A DNA stretch of 64,000 bases, taken from contig OY856188.1 of the NCBI GenBank assembly GCA_963693315.1, positions 245,811,926 to 245,875,925 on the forward strand, written 5' to 3'. Below the pieces are notes generated by a model that was not told the DNA's origin, ran no database searches, and saw nothing but the letters and a program-made list of their open reading frames with translations. The DNA is from Diogma glabrata (Eukaryota; Arthropoda; Insecta; Diptera; Cylindrotomidae). Shown here piece by piece: positions 22,512-35,919 of the stretch (positions are counted from its first letter, which is position 1; every line of letters starts with the position of its first letter). Position numbers and translations under genes: made by a program.

Positions 22512-22734
22512 GGATGTATTTTTTCTTTATTTAAAAATTTTCTTTACCTCACACTCAATCTTGAATGGATTTGGAAATATATGGACATTGGTTGAATTTG
22601 GCATAATTCGTAGGATTGATTGGTTTATTATTATTTTACGTATCTTCTTCATCCAAGACAAAGTTTTTGATGGAGTTAAAATCACAATCAATTTTAGTTA
22701 AAAAGATACCATTATGGAAAGTGTGGTGCAGCCC

Positions 22735-23260
22735 ATTATATGAGGAACACGGGCCGTATAAGTACTAACTTTGTGAAGTTGAACTCATACAAGTATTATT
22801 TTATGGTTTGGGCTACTTTCTCCTATTTGAAACCTATTTCAAACAGAAAATTAATTGGATTTTACATAAGTAGGTGGAGCATACATAAGCAGCTTCAAAT
22901 GTCTGGATTCTGTACAGCGAAAAGCTATTGAGCTGGCTGAGAATTTAAATCATCCAAACGATCTTGGTTCCTTGCAATGCAACATAGATGAAGTGTCGCC
23001 GATCTGACGATTTTTTACAACTACATTTTAGATGAATGGGCATCCGCGGAAATTAAATCGATATTACCTGAGCCTGCAACGCTCGCGCGCAATACTACAG
23101 CAGCTTTAGCAGCTCAGCCTTTTACGGTTCAAGACTGTTGAGTACATCATTTCTGGAATTTCTTACCTGCGTTGGTATATCCTGACAATTTTACTCTCCT
23201 TTAAAACCAACGTCAGTAAATTTCTTAAAGAAACTTGACGTTGTAATTAAAACTGTAATT
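22735..23260 (+). pseudogene. Old C-terminal fragment of a CR1/Jockey-type LINE ORF2
   Basis: Broken frames read CTLDSVQRKAIELAENL-like, then DLGSLQ, then a block equivalent to HRRSVADLTIFYNYI (HRR region damaged), then LPEPATLARNTTA and HHFWNFLPA. They line up in order with LDSVQKRAIR, DSLQHRRTVADLVVFYKY and KWNSLPEHL of the LINE at 16.5 kb. Several stops and frameshifts are present. It is far more diverged than the 16.5-kb copy and belongs to a related but different element. No RT core remains. Confidence 0.7.
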
Positions 23261-23447
23261 AAAACTAAACCTTGGATAAAAAAGTTTCATGAAGCCATGA
23301 TTGAAATGAATTCAGTACCATTATGTATTTATAAAACTTCCTGTTCTGTAATTCATTGAATGTGGAACATGATTTGTCTGGCTGATTTGAAAGTTGTAAA
23401 GTTGTGCTCGATCCGTTGAATATGAAACACGATTTCGATTTGTCGAA

Positions 23448-23745
23448 CGAGAAAAATCAGATACCAGTGATAGCGCTATAAATAAAATTGGGATTACCAA
23501 TAATCCAGGAATACATCTCAATCCTGTGATTCCTTAGCACTCAATACCGGTATGGCGGTACATGGTATACCGAAATATCAGTATATGGAATACCGAAATA
23601 CCGGTAAACCGCACTGTTTTAAAACCGATACCGAATTATCCGGTATACCAGCATGTGGAATACCGAAATACCGGTATACCGTAGTGTTATAAAACCAATA
23701 CCGAATTATCCGGCATTAGTTTTTGATTTGGAACTGTGATAATAT
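23448..23745 (+). repeat. Paired repeat with GGTATACCG motifs, copy 2
   Basis: Longer version of 22295-22511. The ACCGGTATACCG / GGAATACCGAAATACCGG motif is expanded to several tandem units (about 23545-23715). The two copies bracket the LINE tail at 22735-23260. Confidence 0.65.
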
Positions 23746-24439
23746 TCAAAACTGTTTTTGATTTTAATATTTTCTCCAACAAAAAAGCATATTTTAATGA
23801 ATCCCTGATTCTTCAAGAATTTCTTAAATTTTTCGCCGTTCTTTTTAATAATGTGAAACTTAGCATCAGACGTAAAACATAAAATGGATCCGGTGAATTT
23901 TCTGTAATGCAAATGCAGACGATATTCAGGTACTTCGTTTTTTCTATACATTGACTAGCTTGTAAACATCATTTCACGAGCCGTCGGTTCGGTTGAGAAA
24001 TTTAACATTTCTGTTTTATCTGAAACACGAGTTAGATATACCACAGATTTTTAATGAACCATTTCTAAACGGAATTTTCGGAAGGATTTCAAAACATTGA
24101 TGCATTTGTTTATAAATTGGTACAATTCTGTGGATGTGGAGATTTAGCTCAAGTATGGTTTCATGTAGTGGTTTGGTTGAATCTTTGTGAACGACAATTT
24201 CAATAAGTTCAATTCTTTCTTTTCTGTTTTATTTAGATAGTCCTTAAATTGAATACATTCAGAATACTGATATAAACTCAAAAACTTTGTGGGCAAAATT
24301 GAAAAAAAATTGTCTGTTGAATTTATTTAAGGGACATGTTGTTTGAATATCTTTGTTTTTACAAACATTTCTGTTCAGTTTTAGTTTTCAACAAAAATAT
24401 CTGTAAAATATTTTGAACAAAGTTCATTGTTGTTTTTTT

Positions 24440-26540
24440 TGTGGCGTTCACGCTCCATATAGAAGCGTTGCCAAACTAACCAGCTTTGAATATTCACAAG
24501 GGTCATTCGGAACAGCGATATAATTACCATGGCAGCCGATTTTTTTAAGGTCATTTATTACGTCCATCTCCCAATGCAGTCGTGGTCTACCTCGCGGTCG
24601 TCCACTCCCTGTGGTAGTAACGTACGTTTTATGTAAGCATTCCAGACTGTGAATCTGCTCGTAAAACATGCCCAAACCAATCAATCCTATTGGAACGGAT
24701 ACAACCTATTATATTTGGACCCTCAAGAAGGTCTCTGATCTCAAAGTTATATCGCGTTCTGTGCTCTCCATCGTTTGTCTTTAGTGGACCAAAAAAATGT
24801 ATTGATCAGAAACGTATTGATCTTACGTCAAATACAGATAAATGTGATTCGTCATTTTGTGTAAGGGTCCACGTTTGCGACCAATACCACTGTTCCAGTA
24901 CCCATCACCACTGGTCTAATCAACGTCTTGTATAACTTGAGCTTGGTGTTAGTTGATACATACGGTGATCCAATGAGAGGTTTAATTGATTACAAAGTTT
25001 GATTAATTGCATCGTTTCGAGCTTTATATCTGTAAGTATGTTGTTGTTTGAGTCAAGTATTGATCCCAAATATTTATAGGATTCAACTCCCTCAATTTGA
25101 TCATCGCCGCACATGAAATCTTTCTTCTCTTGAAACATTCATACGTTTGGTTTTATCGTAGTTAATTTGCCAACCCATTTTTCTAGCACCACTCTCAAGT
25201 GACTTGAAAGTCTCACTCATAACAGCTTCCCTTAGACTGAGGATGACAACATCATCAGCGTAAGCGATCATCTGTTCTGAGTTTTTTGACAAGATACTGT
25301 TGCCAGTCGATAGTTTCTTTTGACGCCACACATATTCCCAGGCTAGATTAAAGAGTATAGGAGAGATAGCATCACCTTGTCTCAATCCGGAGTCGACTTT
25401 AAAAAACTTTGATATTTCGTTCTCTACTATAGTGCACAGCATTGAGAGTTATGAACTGTCATTTTGTATAGTGATACCAGTTAACCAGGGATTCCCATTG
25501 ACACCAGAGCAGACCATAGTGTCTCTGGCTCGAGAGAGTCATAGGCCTGCCTGAAATCAATGAAGAGTTGGTGCACAGGTATGTTGAACTCTCGACTCGA
25601 CACTTTTCCAAAACCATTTTTATTGAGAAAAATGCATCGGTGATACCGGCCTTGCCGGAAGCCACACCGATATTCTCCAAACAGTTGTTCAGCAAAAGGA
25701 TTGATTTTGGCTAGCGAAATGTAGGAAAAGATCTTATATGCTATGCAGAGTAGAGCGACTCCCCTGTAGTTTGCACATTGTAAGCGATTATTTTTTTCAT
25801 GGATTTTCAGCCGCAACTCCAATCATTTCGGATGTTATATCGTCGATACCAGGTGCTTTGTTACATTTTAATTTTGACAGCGCCGCTTCGAATTCCCCTT
25901 TGGTTTGTTTGTCTACATGTACCTTTGCCGGTCGTCCGACTTGTTGCTAGTCACTTAAGTTGCCCACGTATCTAAAATAATTTTAAGGTCTACTTGGAGC
26001 TCTCCATCTTCGTTTTGAATAGCTGTCGATCTAGTTTGAGGTTCTTTCTTTAAGGTTTTAACCTGTTGAAAGAAGTTATGCAATTAATGTTCCTTATTGA
26101 AGCTTTCAATCTCCTCACACTGTCTCTCCCACCATTCTGTTTTCGTTCGTGTACATAGCTTTGTAACGGTTTGTCTTGTCAGTTTATAGTTCTCCTTCGT
26201 GGAGCTTATGTTGCGTCCTTGTAGACACTTCAGATAGCAATCTCTTTTGTATTGAATAGAGTCAAGATATTTAGGATCCATCCATGGCTTCTTGAATTGG
26301 TTTTGTGGTCATCCAAGTATTTCCTCAGCAGTGCTTAAAACAGCATCTTTGAGCAAATACCATGACTTATTGACGTCTCCATTAATGGTTTCTGATTTCT
26401 CCAATGTTTTGGCAATATGGTTTTGATGTCTCTCTTCTGTTTCAGCATTCTGATGTTTATTTCGTAAATCTCAAAATGTTCGTAAAGCAAACATAATGCT
26501 GAAACCTCAACTATAGTTGAAATTGAATACAATCAGAAAC
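24440..26540 (-). pseudogene. Broken LINE ORF2 (RTE/CR1-like reverse transcriptase)
   Basis: On the minus strand, successive frames give a complete RT order. 25822-25481: ANYRGVALLCIAYKIFSYIS, FRQGR, LFIDFRQAYDSLEPETLW with the first catalytic Asp. 25442-25101: GLRQGDAISPILFNLAWEYV and IAYADDVVIL, the YADD box. 25138-24920: GVESYKYLGSILDSNN. 24684-24448: GRPRGRPRLHWEMDVINDL with a downstream conserved tail. The N-terminal linker (26281-26084) has TEWWERQCEEIE. At least four frameshifts separate these parts, so it is dead. Motif style is that of arthropod LINEs often annotated as craniofacial-development-protein-2-like; exact clade unsure. The 3' end (CGCCAC followed by A-rich sequence) recurs at 49115. 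Confidence 0.85.
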
Positions 26541-26559
26541 TTCTGACGATGGTTGAGAA

Positions 26560-29500
26560 AATCAACCTAAGCAGTTAAATTATGATAAAATTTTAACTTT
26601 GAAACACCATTGCCTCATCTCAGTTGCGCAATTGATATCGTATCTACAATAATTCGATTTTATTCAGAATGCTGAGAACAACAAGCTCAAATTCGAGCAT
26701 AAATGGTTCCAATGGAAAGTATTTTCTTTGAAGCTTAAGTTAATTAACTTATTTGCTAATATCAATATCCGTTTAGTAACATTTAAAATTATTTAAAATT
26801 TCAGTCTAGTCACTAGTGAATTATAATTCTAAAAACACTCAATATTCAAAAAAATCTCACACAAGTAGTTAATTTCAACTTTTCATTGTTAAAATTTTAC
26901 TTGTATTTTATTTACACAATTTGTTTCACATTTCTAGTTTAACTTCTGTCGTTTTAAATGTTAGACCAGCGGTCGCAAGTGAACGTAGATAAGTATGTCG
27001 AAAAAAATATTTTTGTAATAATCGCTCTTTTTACGTGCCAAATGAACACTGACAAAATGTTGTGGCTCAGTATTTGCATTAGTTTTGATCAGTCACGGAT
27101 TCTAGGTAAAGGAATTATGTCAAAATTTTACAACATACCCAAGTTCGCAGAACTAAATTTCTTGAACTAATATCACATGAATAAAACATTTATCATGCAT
27201 GAGTTGATAAAAATAGTATATTTCGCTACAAGAGATAAAATCTACTTTTTTTAACTTTGACTAAAACGTATTTTAATCTTTGTTGCCCAGCACACCAACG
27301 AGAAAGGTTTTCATTTCGCATAGAAAATGTCACTTTAGCATTAAATATATTCATTTCTAGAGGGAAAAGTCCAAGAACATCCTAGAACATGATATTGTTT
27401 ATTAAGAAGATATTTTCCAAAATGGTGGACTTAATAATTTCATTAAGTTATAGCAAATACATTTTGAATATTTTAGTTTATTTATTTCAATCTTTTTTGC
27501 ATGAGTTGGGCTAAATTTTATACAAACTAAATGAGCGGTTTTTGATAAAGCATCAATCAACTACACAATTATAATATTTTTGGATATCCTGCATCTCTAA
27601 ATTCGATCGACCAAAATCGTTTTTGGCGAAAACAATTTTGTCTCCATATTAACACATTCCATATGAAAAGTTTGTTTTGGGTGGTTTGGGGAATTTGCAC
27701 CTCCTGTATTTCTATTCCTTAATTCGAATCTAAATAATTATTTAACTTGAATTTTATTGTTAAATTGTAGATTGGAATCACATCTTTTGTAAGATTGAAT
27801 GCCCAGAGCAGAAGCAATATATAAAGGTCCAAAAAAACTAAAAGAGTTTACAGCTGCCAAACTGCAACCAAAACTCAAAAATAGGTTTACGACAATCAAG
27901 TGGATCTTCGTATACCACTAAACAGTTCACTATGAGATGTGCGACGTTGGCTCTGGACCTAATTGTTGAGAGAAAGATGCATTCATTCATAAGAGAAGTT
28001 GCAGCTTACTATGAGGAAGTGCTATCAACCGTCTTTTTGAAACAAAATATCGAAAAAAAAGTTTACAAAATAGGAAAGGAAATTATTTTTAATTCAACGA
28101 CAAAAAGAATACCTAAACTTGAACATATGTTCTTAACACAAATACTAAACACAAAGATATATTTTGGGTGGGTTTTGTGTGAACAATTAAGCTTAAGTAC
28201 ATATTGGAAATCACATGAATTTTGCAATTCGAAATAACTTTTTATTTTCTCTAAAATTCCTTTAGAAAAAATTTTTTGTGTGTCATGCCAGGATTCGAAC
28301 TCACATTCACCAGAGACACATGTATAAATTATATGTTATGAAAATACAAAACATTTTCATGCTTTGACTAAATTTGCAAAATTCTCATGACAAACTAATC
28401 ACTCCACAATATCTAAATTTTATAAAAAAAATTAAATACAGTAAAAAATAAACAACATAAAAAGGATCAAATCTACATTTAACTAAATATGTATTCATAT
28501 ATAATTTCAGTTTAAGGACTTGTCATCACAAATTTGTTGAGATTTCAGATTGTCCGTTTTCTATTTTTATCTTTTCATCACAACAACTTAAATAGGATTT
28601 AGAAACCAAAAACAAACAAAAACTGACATAATGATAAAAAAATTTAGGACAAAATATTGTATCAAACCTGCTGTCAATAAATTGGAAAAACGAAAACGTT
28701 TTAAAAGGAAAAACGATTTCATTTTTTAGATTTTCTTCGTAAGAGAAAAATTATTATATTTTGTTATTAATAATAAATTTATTTTCCTATTCTTGTGTTC
28801 GTCGTTACCCACTGACTGAAACAGTTGAAATAAATTGTTTTTCTTGAGAAAAAAAATTAAATACATTTTCTGTTATAATGTTGAAGATGACTTTATTTTT
28901 TTGCTGTCCAAAAGTGATATACATTTATCCGTTTCTCACTCACAAGATTTCAATTGGATTATGTATAAAAAAAAAGTAAAACGATATTAAATTAAATCAC
29001 ATATCCTGGCTGTTATTTCTGTATCATGCCGGTTGTTTTTCGTGTGTAGTGAACGTTAAGAAATTTTTCGTTATATCTTAACAACGGGAAATATAATGGA
29101 TTGTGTTGGAAGTGATTTAAAGATTTTCAACATTTTCTTTTCTGTTAACAAAATATCGTTTGATTTAATGTTTTGAAACATTTTCTGCAAATATGTTGAC
29201 TCTAAATTCTTTAACTGGAATGTTAAATTATGAAAATTTTCATATCAAACTCAAAAGTTGTAATACTTTTCGATCACTATCCTTGAACAGATAACATAAG
29301 ACAATAAACGAGAAATCCATTAGATATTAAATTTATATCATAAAATTTTCAATTCATATTTTCTAATAAATAAGATGAAGTCAACACATCAAAAGGATGA
29401 AAATTGCAAACGAAAATGTTCAATAAGATTATTTTATTTTTATTGTCTTCCTTTCAAATATGTCAATTTCTTATTCAAAATCGAAAGATTTCGTAAAAAC

Positions 29501-30880
29501 AAAAGCTATCGATTTCATATCACAAAAAACTGAGTAATAAAAATAACTCAAAGAAAAGCACAAAGTAGCACAAAAGTGTTGTGCACGGATATATGTGTTA
29601 GTAAATTATAAATACAAAAACGATATGAAATCGAAATACAAAAGTTTTGCTATGAAAAAAAAATAAATTAAAGTTCCTTGCACATATTTTTATACTCGTT
29701 TTATTGTGTTTTCGTTTTGTGTGCTTTTGATATGGAAAATGTGCTTTCGTATGCAGAATGTATAAATAAATTCATGTAAATTCAAAATTTATGATTAAAT
29801 TCGTTTTAATTTTTTTTTAAAGTGTAGCATAAACGAAATGTAGTTCAGAAAGAATGCCGATGAACAGGGTTTATAGTCAATAACCGACTATCCGCCTTTT
29901 CAACATAATATTGGTTCCTTTTGAGCTAACCCAAATAAATTTTACGACAATTTTATATTGTAACGACTCTTCGTTTGTTCTTTTAGATTATTGAACAAAC
30001 ACGACAGTAAAAGACAGATCTTTAGTTAACAGAATCTCAAACTTTATTTGTCATCAAATTACAGCAGCTTCCGTTTTTCCTTACAATAAATTCCAGGGTC
30101 TCCAATTTATGTACACTAAACTTCACCGCTTTTCCACAATTTGAATCAATAATATTCGGAATCGTAAAATCTGTATTTACTATTCCACTAAGTTCAGATT
30201 CTTTCACTATTAGTACCCAGGCTCAAGTACCACCGATTATTCCTTAAACTTGCGAATATTTATAAACACTTTTAATTGCAAAAGTAGAACTGACTATCTG
30301 ATATTTTTGTTTGCTTATTTATATCGAAAAATAAATAAATCGAAACTTCTATAATCCACTAGAAATCAATACTACGTAGTCCGTACATCTGAAATAGGCC
30401 ACACCTGTTTTCATTCATACTTGCATTTGTATTAGCGAACTCAAATTTAATTTATGCAAAATGTATTTAGGTAACTCCTTTTAATTCATTAATGTAAACA
30501 TTTGTATAACAAATTTAATTTACATTAATTTATGCAATACAATTTGCAATACAAGTAAAAGATTGAAAAAGGAGTTAACTTTTAATTCATGAATGAGTAA
30601 ATAAAATTAACCCATTCTGGACGAAGTTTATTACAATATTATGTGAGATAAATTATATTTTGTTTTGTGTAAAATAATTCATGTTTGCCATAAAGTTTTT
30701 TTTGATTTAGTCAAAAGGTTATTTACATATAAAAAAACAGCAAGACTTAATTAGTAGATCTTTTCAGTGTAGTTGTGCGAGCAATATTTAGATTGTTGAG
30801 TTCAATAAACAAAACAAACTTAAAATGTTTTTATTCAGACAATTCAAGTTAGAATAATGCTGACTAATGCTCTAAAGGTT
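26560..30880. other. No gene recognised
   Basis: 4.3 kb without a supported gene. A 101-codon frame at 27932-28237 begins MRCATLALDLIVERKMHSF. Upstream peptide-like stretches (for example GPKKLKEFTAAKLQPKLKN near 27830) could be relics of an old gene, but I cannot place them. A B-box-like motif lies at 28278-28330. Confidence 0.5.
28278..28330 (-). other. Isolated tRNA-like B box
   Basis: The minus strand reads GAGTTCGAATCCTGGCATGACACAC followed by an A-rich run. The same GTTCGAATCCTGGC core is in the tRNA-like sequence at 16.4 kb. No A box or 5' half is visible, so this may be the 3' part of a tRNA-derived SINE. Confidence 0.3.
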
Positions 30881-30899
30881 AGACTAATGCTCTAAAAGT

Positions 30900-31265
30900 T
30901 GTCTTCGATGGGGGGTTTCTACCCCGCAAATAATTTTCTGTGCATCCTTTTCTAAAGCTGTTTAATAGTATGGTGCTTGCAACTAGAGTCTTGCTGTTCT
31001 CAACCCCAACAGTAATGTCTGTCTTTGGCACCAAGCTCGCAACAGTCTGAAAATGAAACCTGTTCTTGCGACCCCTGTTTATACGCACTGTATATTCAGT
31101 ACTAAAGTCTTGTTTTAACACATTAGGGTCGTTTTTATGTATATTTTGTGTTGTATGTTTTGTATTCTTTAATTATGATCAACACGGAAAATAAACTTTC
31201 GACCAAGTTAGAATTCAGACTATTTGGCAAGACATATTGCACTTGGAGGCTAATATGAATACTTG
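30900..31265 (-). repeat. Dispersed repeat with conserved minus-strand frame, copy 1
   Basis: About 75% similar by eye to 38670-39005 in the same orientation. Both keep the minus-strand peptide pattern FQTVASLVPxTDITxxVENx followed by KTxVAxTIxxNSF (here 31058-30958). They also share a distal GACCAAGTTAGAATxCAGA block. The frame runs 80 codons here. Likely a coding remnant of a transposable element, but not recognised. Confidence 0.6.
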
Positions 31266-32239
31266 CAACGAAAACTAAGCATTCCTGATAGTATAATCAC
31301 TATCTAATCACTATTGAGAACATTGGAGGAATCGCCTGCCTTGAGATTCAAACTTCCTGTGTCTGTCTGTTTGTTTGATTATGTTTTACCATAACCCATA
31401 ACCCTGTGAGTTTGATTATGTTTTTCCATAACCCATCACAAATGTTAAATTGCAATTGAGAGATGGATTCAAATGCGCCATGATTGGTGACTCTCGCAAC
31501 ACCAAAAGTTGGAGTAATCAAGACCATCACCACCACTACATCAAATATAATTAAAACATTTAAAAATTAAAATATTTCACTCACTCCCATTGTTTGAATT
31601 TAATCTTCATGCCGCCTCTACATCATCCAAGCATTGTGAATAACAAGATGTAATTAATCTAATAAATGCATCAATCGTTGCACGAATGGTACATGTTATT
31701 ATTGAGCAAGAACAATAATACTCTAATATAAATCGGTGCGCGAATGGTACCAGCGAATGTTGAATATGAATAATAATAAATCAAAATAATAGTAATCGTT
31801 GAACCAATGGTTGCTGTTTCAAGAAATATTCTTAACACGTTTTTTTTTTTAAATTGAACGCGAGCTCCGGTAGTTGGAACATCATACCTTTTTGGGTTCA
31901 AGAGCCTTTTTGCTTAATTCCTATGCGGATAACTCTTCAGCGTTTTCACAATATCCTCAAGCACTCAAAACTGCTGCAAAACATGTCACCTTTGCGGGTG
32001 TTTTTTTTATTTGGCCCGAAGCTGAACTAATTAATTAACTAGTTCGAATAGCAGTGTAACCTAGAGATCTATTGTGCTTAACCCTGATGTTGTTATAATG
32101 CAGATGACGTCGATGTCACCACAGAATGTGTATTGTAATCGAATACGAGCCCCTTAACTTAGTTAATTAGCTGAATAGTACTAATGCTTTTTGGTAGATG
32201 AAGTGATAGTCTCCCTTGACCGAGTTTAATGTATATTCA

Positions 32240-35200
32240 GTTCAGAGCAGTTACAAATAAAGTTTTCCATGGTTTTTGCCTCCGAGTTGCAGAATCTGCA
32301 TCTGTCGGAGGCCTAATTTAGCCTAATTTTTTAAGGTGGTGATATATCGGACCGTTTTCTGTCTCGCACTATGTTAATATCTTCAGAAACTCTCTCTAAA
32401 GATCGACTGTTGTGCAGCAGACCTTCCCGCATACACCATAGCTGTTTATTTTGTTTCCTTGGATAACGCATTTCAGCAAACTCTTGGTTAGTATAAAGCA
32501 CGGTTGTGGACCAATGAACTTTTTAGTTGCGCTCTTCTTAGCTAACAAGTCTGCTACTACATTGCCGTGTAATCTTGTGTAACTAGGTACCCAAAAAAGT
32601 GTAACACGGTTAGTTTGTGATTTTTTTTGGAGATTCTGGTTGCATTCCCACCACTAGCTTTGAATTGTAGAGCGTCGATATTGGAACCAATAAGCACCAC
32701 CTGACTATCAGCAACAATGTATTATCTGTGTTGCTGTATTTTCTTTCGGCACACAGCATTGCACAGTAGTTGATGGAAAAAAATTTGATTTGAAAAACTG
32801 TTGCAGAGACACCCAATGCTAACGCCCGTTTCGTCCTAGGACCAAACGCCCCTGCACAAGTGCATACATTGGTTTGGAATCCATCCGTTTACCAGATGCT
32901 GACATTGTGTTTGTAAGTAGCTCTCGATTCATTCCCTGGCCCCACTTTTGATAATAAACCGTTTTTATAGATCAGTGATATTTGGCATGCAGTCCGAAAT
33001 GTGGTAGGTCTCTCTTCGTTTTGCAGTTCCAAAAGGATCGTTAGATGGCCAGTGAGGCTACCAGGTGTGATTGTTTCGACTTGCTGTGAGCACTAGATGC
33101 TGATGCAGATCTGATGTATAGATGCAACGGAGGAAGTAGGAGAAATACCTCCATTGCAGATATTGGTGTGGTTCTAAAATCATCTGTGGCATCGAGGCAC
33201 ACAAGTCTCTGTATTTTTGTGAGCACTGTCTGAACATATACGTGGTTTGTTTTTGGCCACCAGACCAAAGCTGCGTATGACAATAAAGGTTTTATTCTAC
33301 TTTGATGTAACCAAAGTATCATTTTGGGACCTTCACCAGGTTTTTCCAAACAAGTATCTACTCGCGAAGAAAGCCTTATTTGCTTTGTCCGAGATATGTT
33401 TTTGGTGTGAGTTCCAAATGAGCTTGCTGTCAAGGATCACACCCAAATACTTAATCTTTTTGACTACTTGTGTCCGTTCGCCGTTAAACTCAGGAGTAAT
33501 GAAGTTTATACTCCTTCTGTTCGTAAAGACTACGGGACTAGTTTTTTGTGTATCGACAGACAGCCATACTTTATTTCACCAACTCAGCCCGAGATCCAGG
33601 GTTGCCTGGGTTCGTTCACCGACAGTAGAGTCATATTTACTTCTCACCATGATTGCTATATCGTCCGCGTAGCCTAAAGTGGTGAAGCTAGAAGTTTTCA
33701 GCCTACTTAGAAGATCATCAGCGACTATCAGCCAGAGCAACATAGAGAGTACCCCTCTTTGGGGACCTCTAAAATCCCTGACAGTTACTGATGTATTTCC
33801 TAGTAAAGCTGTAATTTGCCGACTCTGTAGCATGTTGATGATCCACGCTAATACGTGTGTGTTTAGATTTTTCTTAGTGGTCATTTCAATAATAGCTTGG
33901 AAATGCACATTATCACAGACTCCTTGTATGTCAGTGTACTCTTAATCTCTTTTACGACTTTATGCAATGTCGTTTCCGTAAATTTCCCAGTTGGGTATGC
34001 ATGTTGGCATGAGTTGAGAGGATTATGCTATAGATATGCATGCTAAATGTAGTAAGTCCATTGCATTTTCCATAGGTTAAAGAAGAAAAGATGTAAGACT
34101 TATTGACCTGTATGATTTGGCTGCTTGCGATTTATTTCCTGGTTTGGGTATGAATACTACTCTGGCTTCTCCCCATATCTGAAGAATGAACGCAAGATTA
34201 AAATTTACTATAAACAAACGCTCCAGGTATAGGAAAACGGTAGTTAAACTTCTTTGCAGGAAGATCGGGAATATTACGTCGCCTACTGGGGATTTGAACG
34301 GTCCAAACAATTTGATTGCCCAAATCGTTCTGTTGGTGAGGGAATATTCTGTTGGTTGGTCGTAAACCTTCCTAGTTTCAGGATCTAACGAATCATAGTT
34401 TGGTACATTTTTCTCTTTCGAGCTCACGCATGTGGACCCGGGAAGTGGGTCTGTAATAATATTTCTATAGTGTCACTGCATCTGGTTGTGTAGGTACCGT
34501 CCAGCCTTCAGATTGAACCCAGAGGGTTTGTGTGATCAGACGAAAGCAGTTTTTGGAGTCAAGCTACAGCCAGAAGACTGTCAATCGTTCCGCAGAACTC
34601 TTTTTAACCATTTCTTTTTGATCGTCTGAGTTCTTTGTTGTAGTTAGGAAGAGCTAATTGGTACTCCGTTCAGGTGTTTGTTCTTTTTGCTTTATTAAAG
34701 AGTTTCCAAACTTCATTTCTTTTCCTCTCTAAATTTTTATTCCACTACGGCACGTCTCTGATCCTTTTAGACTTGGCAATAGGAGAATTGCGGTGGTATG
34801 CCTCGCTGATAAAATCCTACAGATGGTTTTCCGCATAGTCGAGCTTGATTGTGGAGGTGATTCTTCCACAACAGCCAACTTTATTCCGAAGTGTACTTTA
34901 AAGAGATCCCAGTCGGTCTTCCTGGGATTCTTTAAATAGAGAGTACTCTCCAATTGGTGTTCTATGTTGAAGCATGTGTATGCGTTTGACATAGAAGCTA
35001 CATCCGAGACACGCCAGTTACTGATAAAATTCTCGGTAATATTGTTGCTCAGAGTTAAGTCCAGGACCTTGTTTCTAATTACGTTTCTAAAGGTGGGTTT
35101 GCTGCTTTGTAAGCTATAAACATGTTATTTGTATAAAGGTATTGGAGCAGAGATTCACCTTTTGTGTTGATGTAACTACTACTCCACACGGTGTGATGAG

Positions 35201-35440
35201 CATTGGCATCGTACGCAATTATTAGGTTGTAGTGTTTGTCCTTGCAATGCTGAATAAGCTTGTTTACCTTATCTGGTGGTATTACTTCCTCCTGGAAAGT
35301 ACGCAGATGGTAAGATGAACTTGCGAACTCCGCTGTAGGAAGAGGGATTTCAATTTGCTCAGCTGTTAGATCTCTGCAAATGAATTCTATTAAGGGAAAT
35401 ACTTTCAAGCGTTTGTTGAAGAGCACCGCAGTTCTGGGAC
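32240..35440 (-). pseudogene. Broken ORF2 of an I/LOA-type LINE (endonuclease, RT, RNase H)
   Basis: Minus-strand pieces in order. 35426-35079: endonuclease end with AYDANAHHTVWSSSYINTKG. 34992-34729: linker. 34427-34077: ARVVFIPKPGNKSQAAKSYR, then SISLTSFLL, RT motif 1-2. 33908-33576: HVLAWIINMLQSR, GPQRGVLSMLLW, LGYADDIAIM with YADD intact. 33433-33041: RIKPLLSYAALVWWPKTN thumb. About 32830-32380: RNase H with VADSQVVL and FWVPSYTRLHGNVVADLLAK. About 32300-32240: CRFCNSEAKTMENFICNC zinc-like tail. RNase H after RT with a C-terminal CC-type tail is typical of I/LOA/R1-group LINEs. Frameshifts separate the blocks, so it is inactive. Confidence 0.85.
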
Positions 35441-35919
35441 ACTCCTGGCCTGAGAAGTTTATCAGTTGTATGATTTTTTGGTCGATAGACCTTTTATTTT
35501 TTTACTGTTTGCCTATGCTTTCTGAATGAACACAATATCGTGAGCATTGTGTTGGATAAAGCGGTTTAAATTAGCTGAAGCCATTGATGACAGGTGCAGG
35601 TTAATTTGAACGAATCTTACTTTAGGCATATTTTTTTTCCTCCTGCAGACGGCTATGGTGGTCCAGCGGAAGCCTTCAGGAGACAATGGTTTTAGCGTGA
35701 CACTGTTTTAATTACCTTTGATGTAACAGCTTGCTCGTTCGGGATTAGGTTGTTGATTTTGGCACGCGATTGTTTAACTCTGATTGAGGAGGATTGGTTG
35801 TCGATGTTTGCAGGTTGGCAGAAACCGAGCAAGAAACGCTCCTACACAGGCGTAGATGATGTTAATGGTCCTTCGCTTGCGACAAAAAGATCCGATGTAG
35901 TGCTACCTGTTGCTGACGC

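Noticed and set aside
29955..30420. Possible solo LTR starting TGTAACGACTC
   Set aside because: No matching end, partner copy or primer site was found.
31672..31815. Three loosely similar blocks AATCGKTGMRCSAATGGT
   Set aside because: Spaced about 60 bp apart with weak similarity; could be chance in AT-rich DNA.
31865..31900. TAGTTGGAACATCAT resembling the LTR family
   Set aside because: Only about 20 bp of similarity to LTR heads 2 and 3; not enough for a fifth copy.
33247..33672. 141-codon plus-strand frame
   Set aside because: Antisense to the RT/thumb region of the I/LOA LINE.
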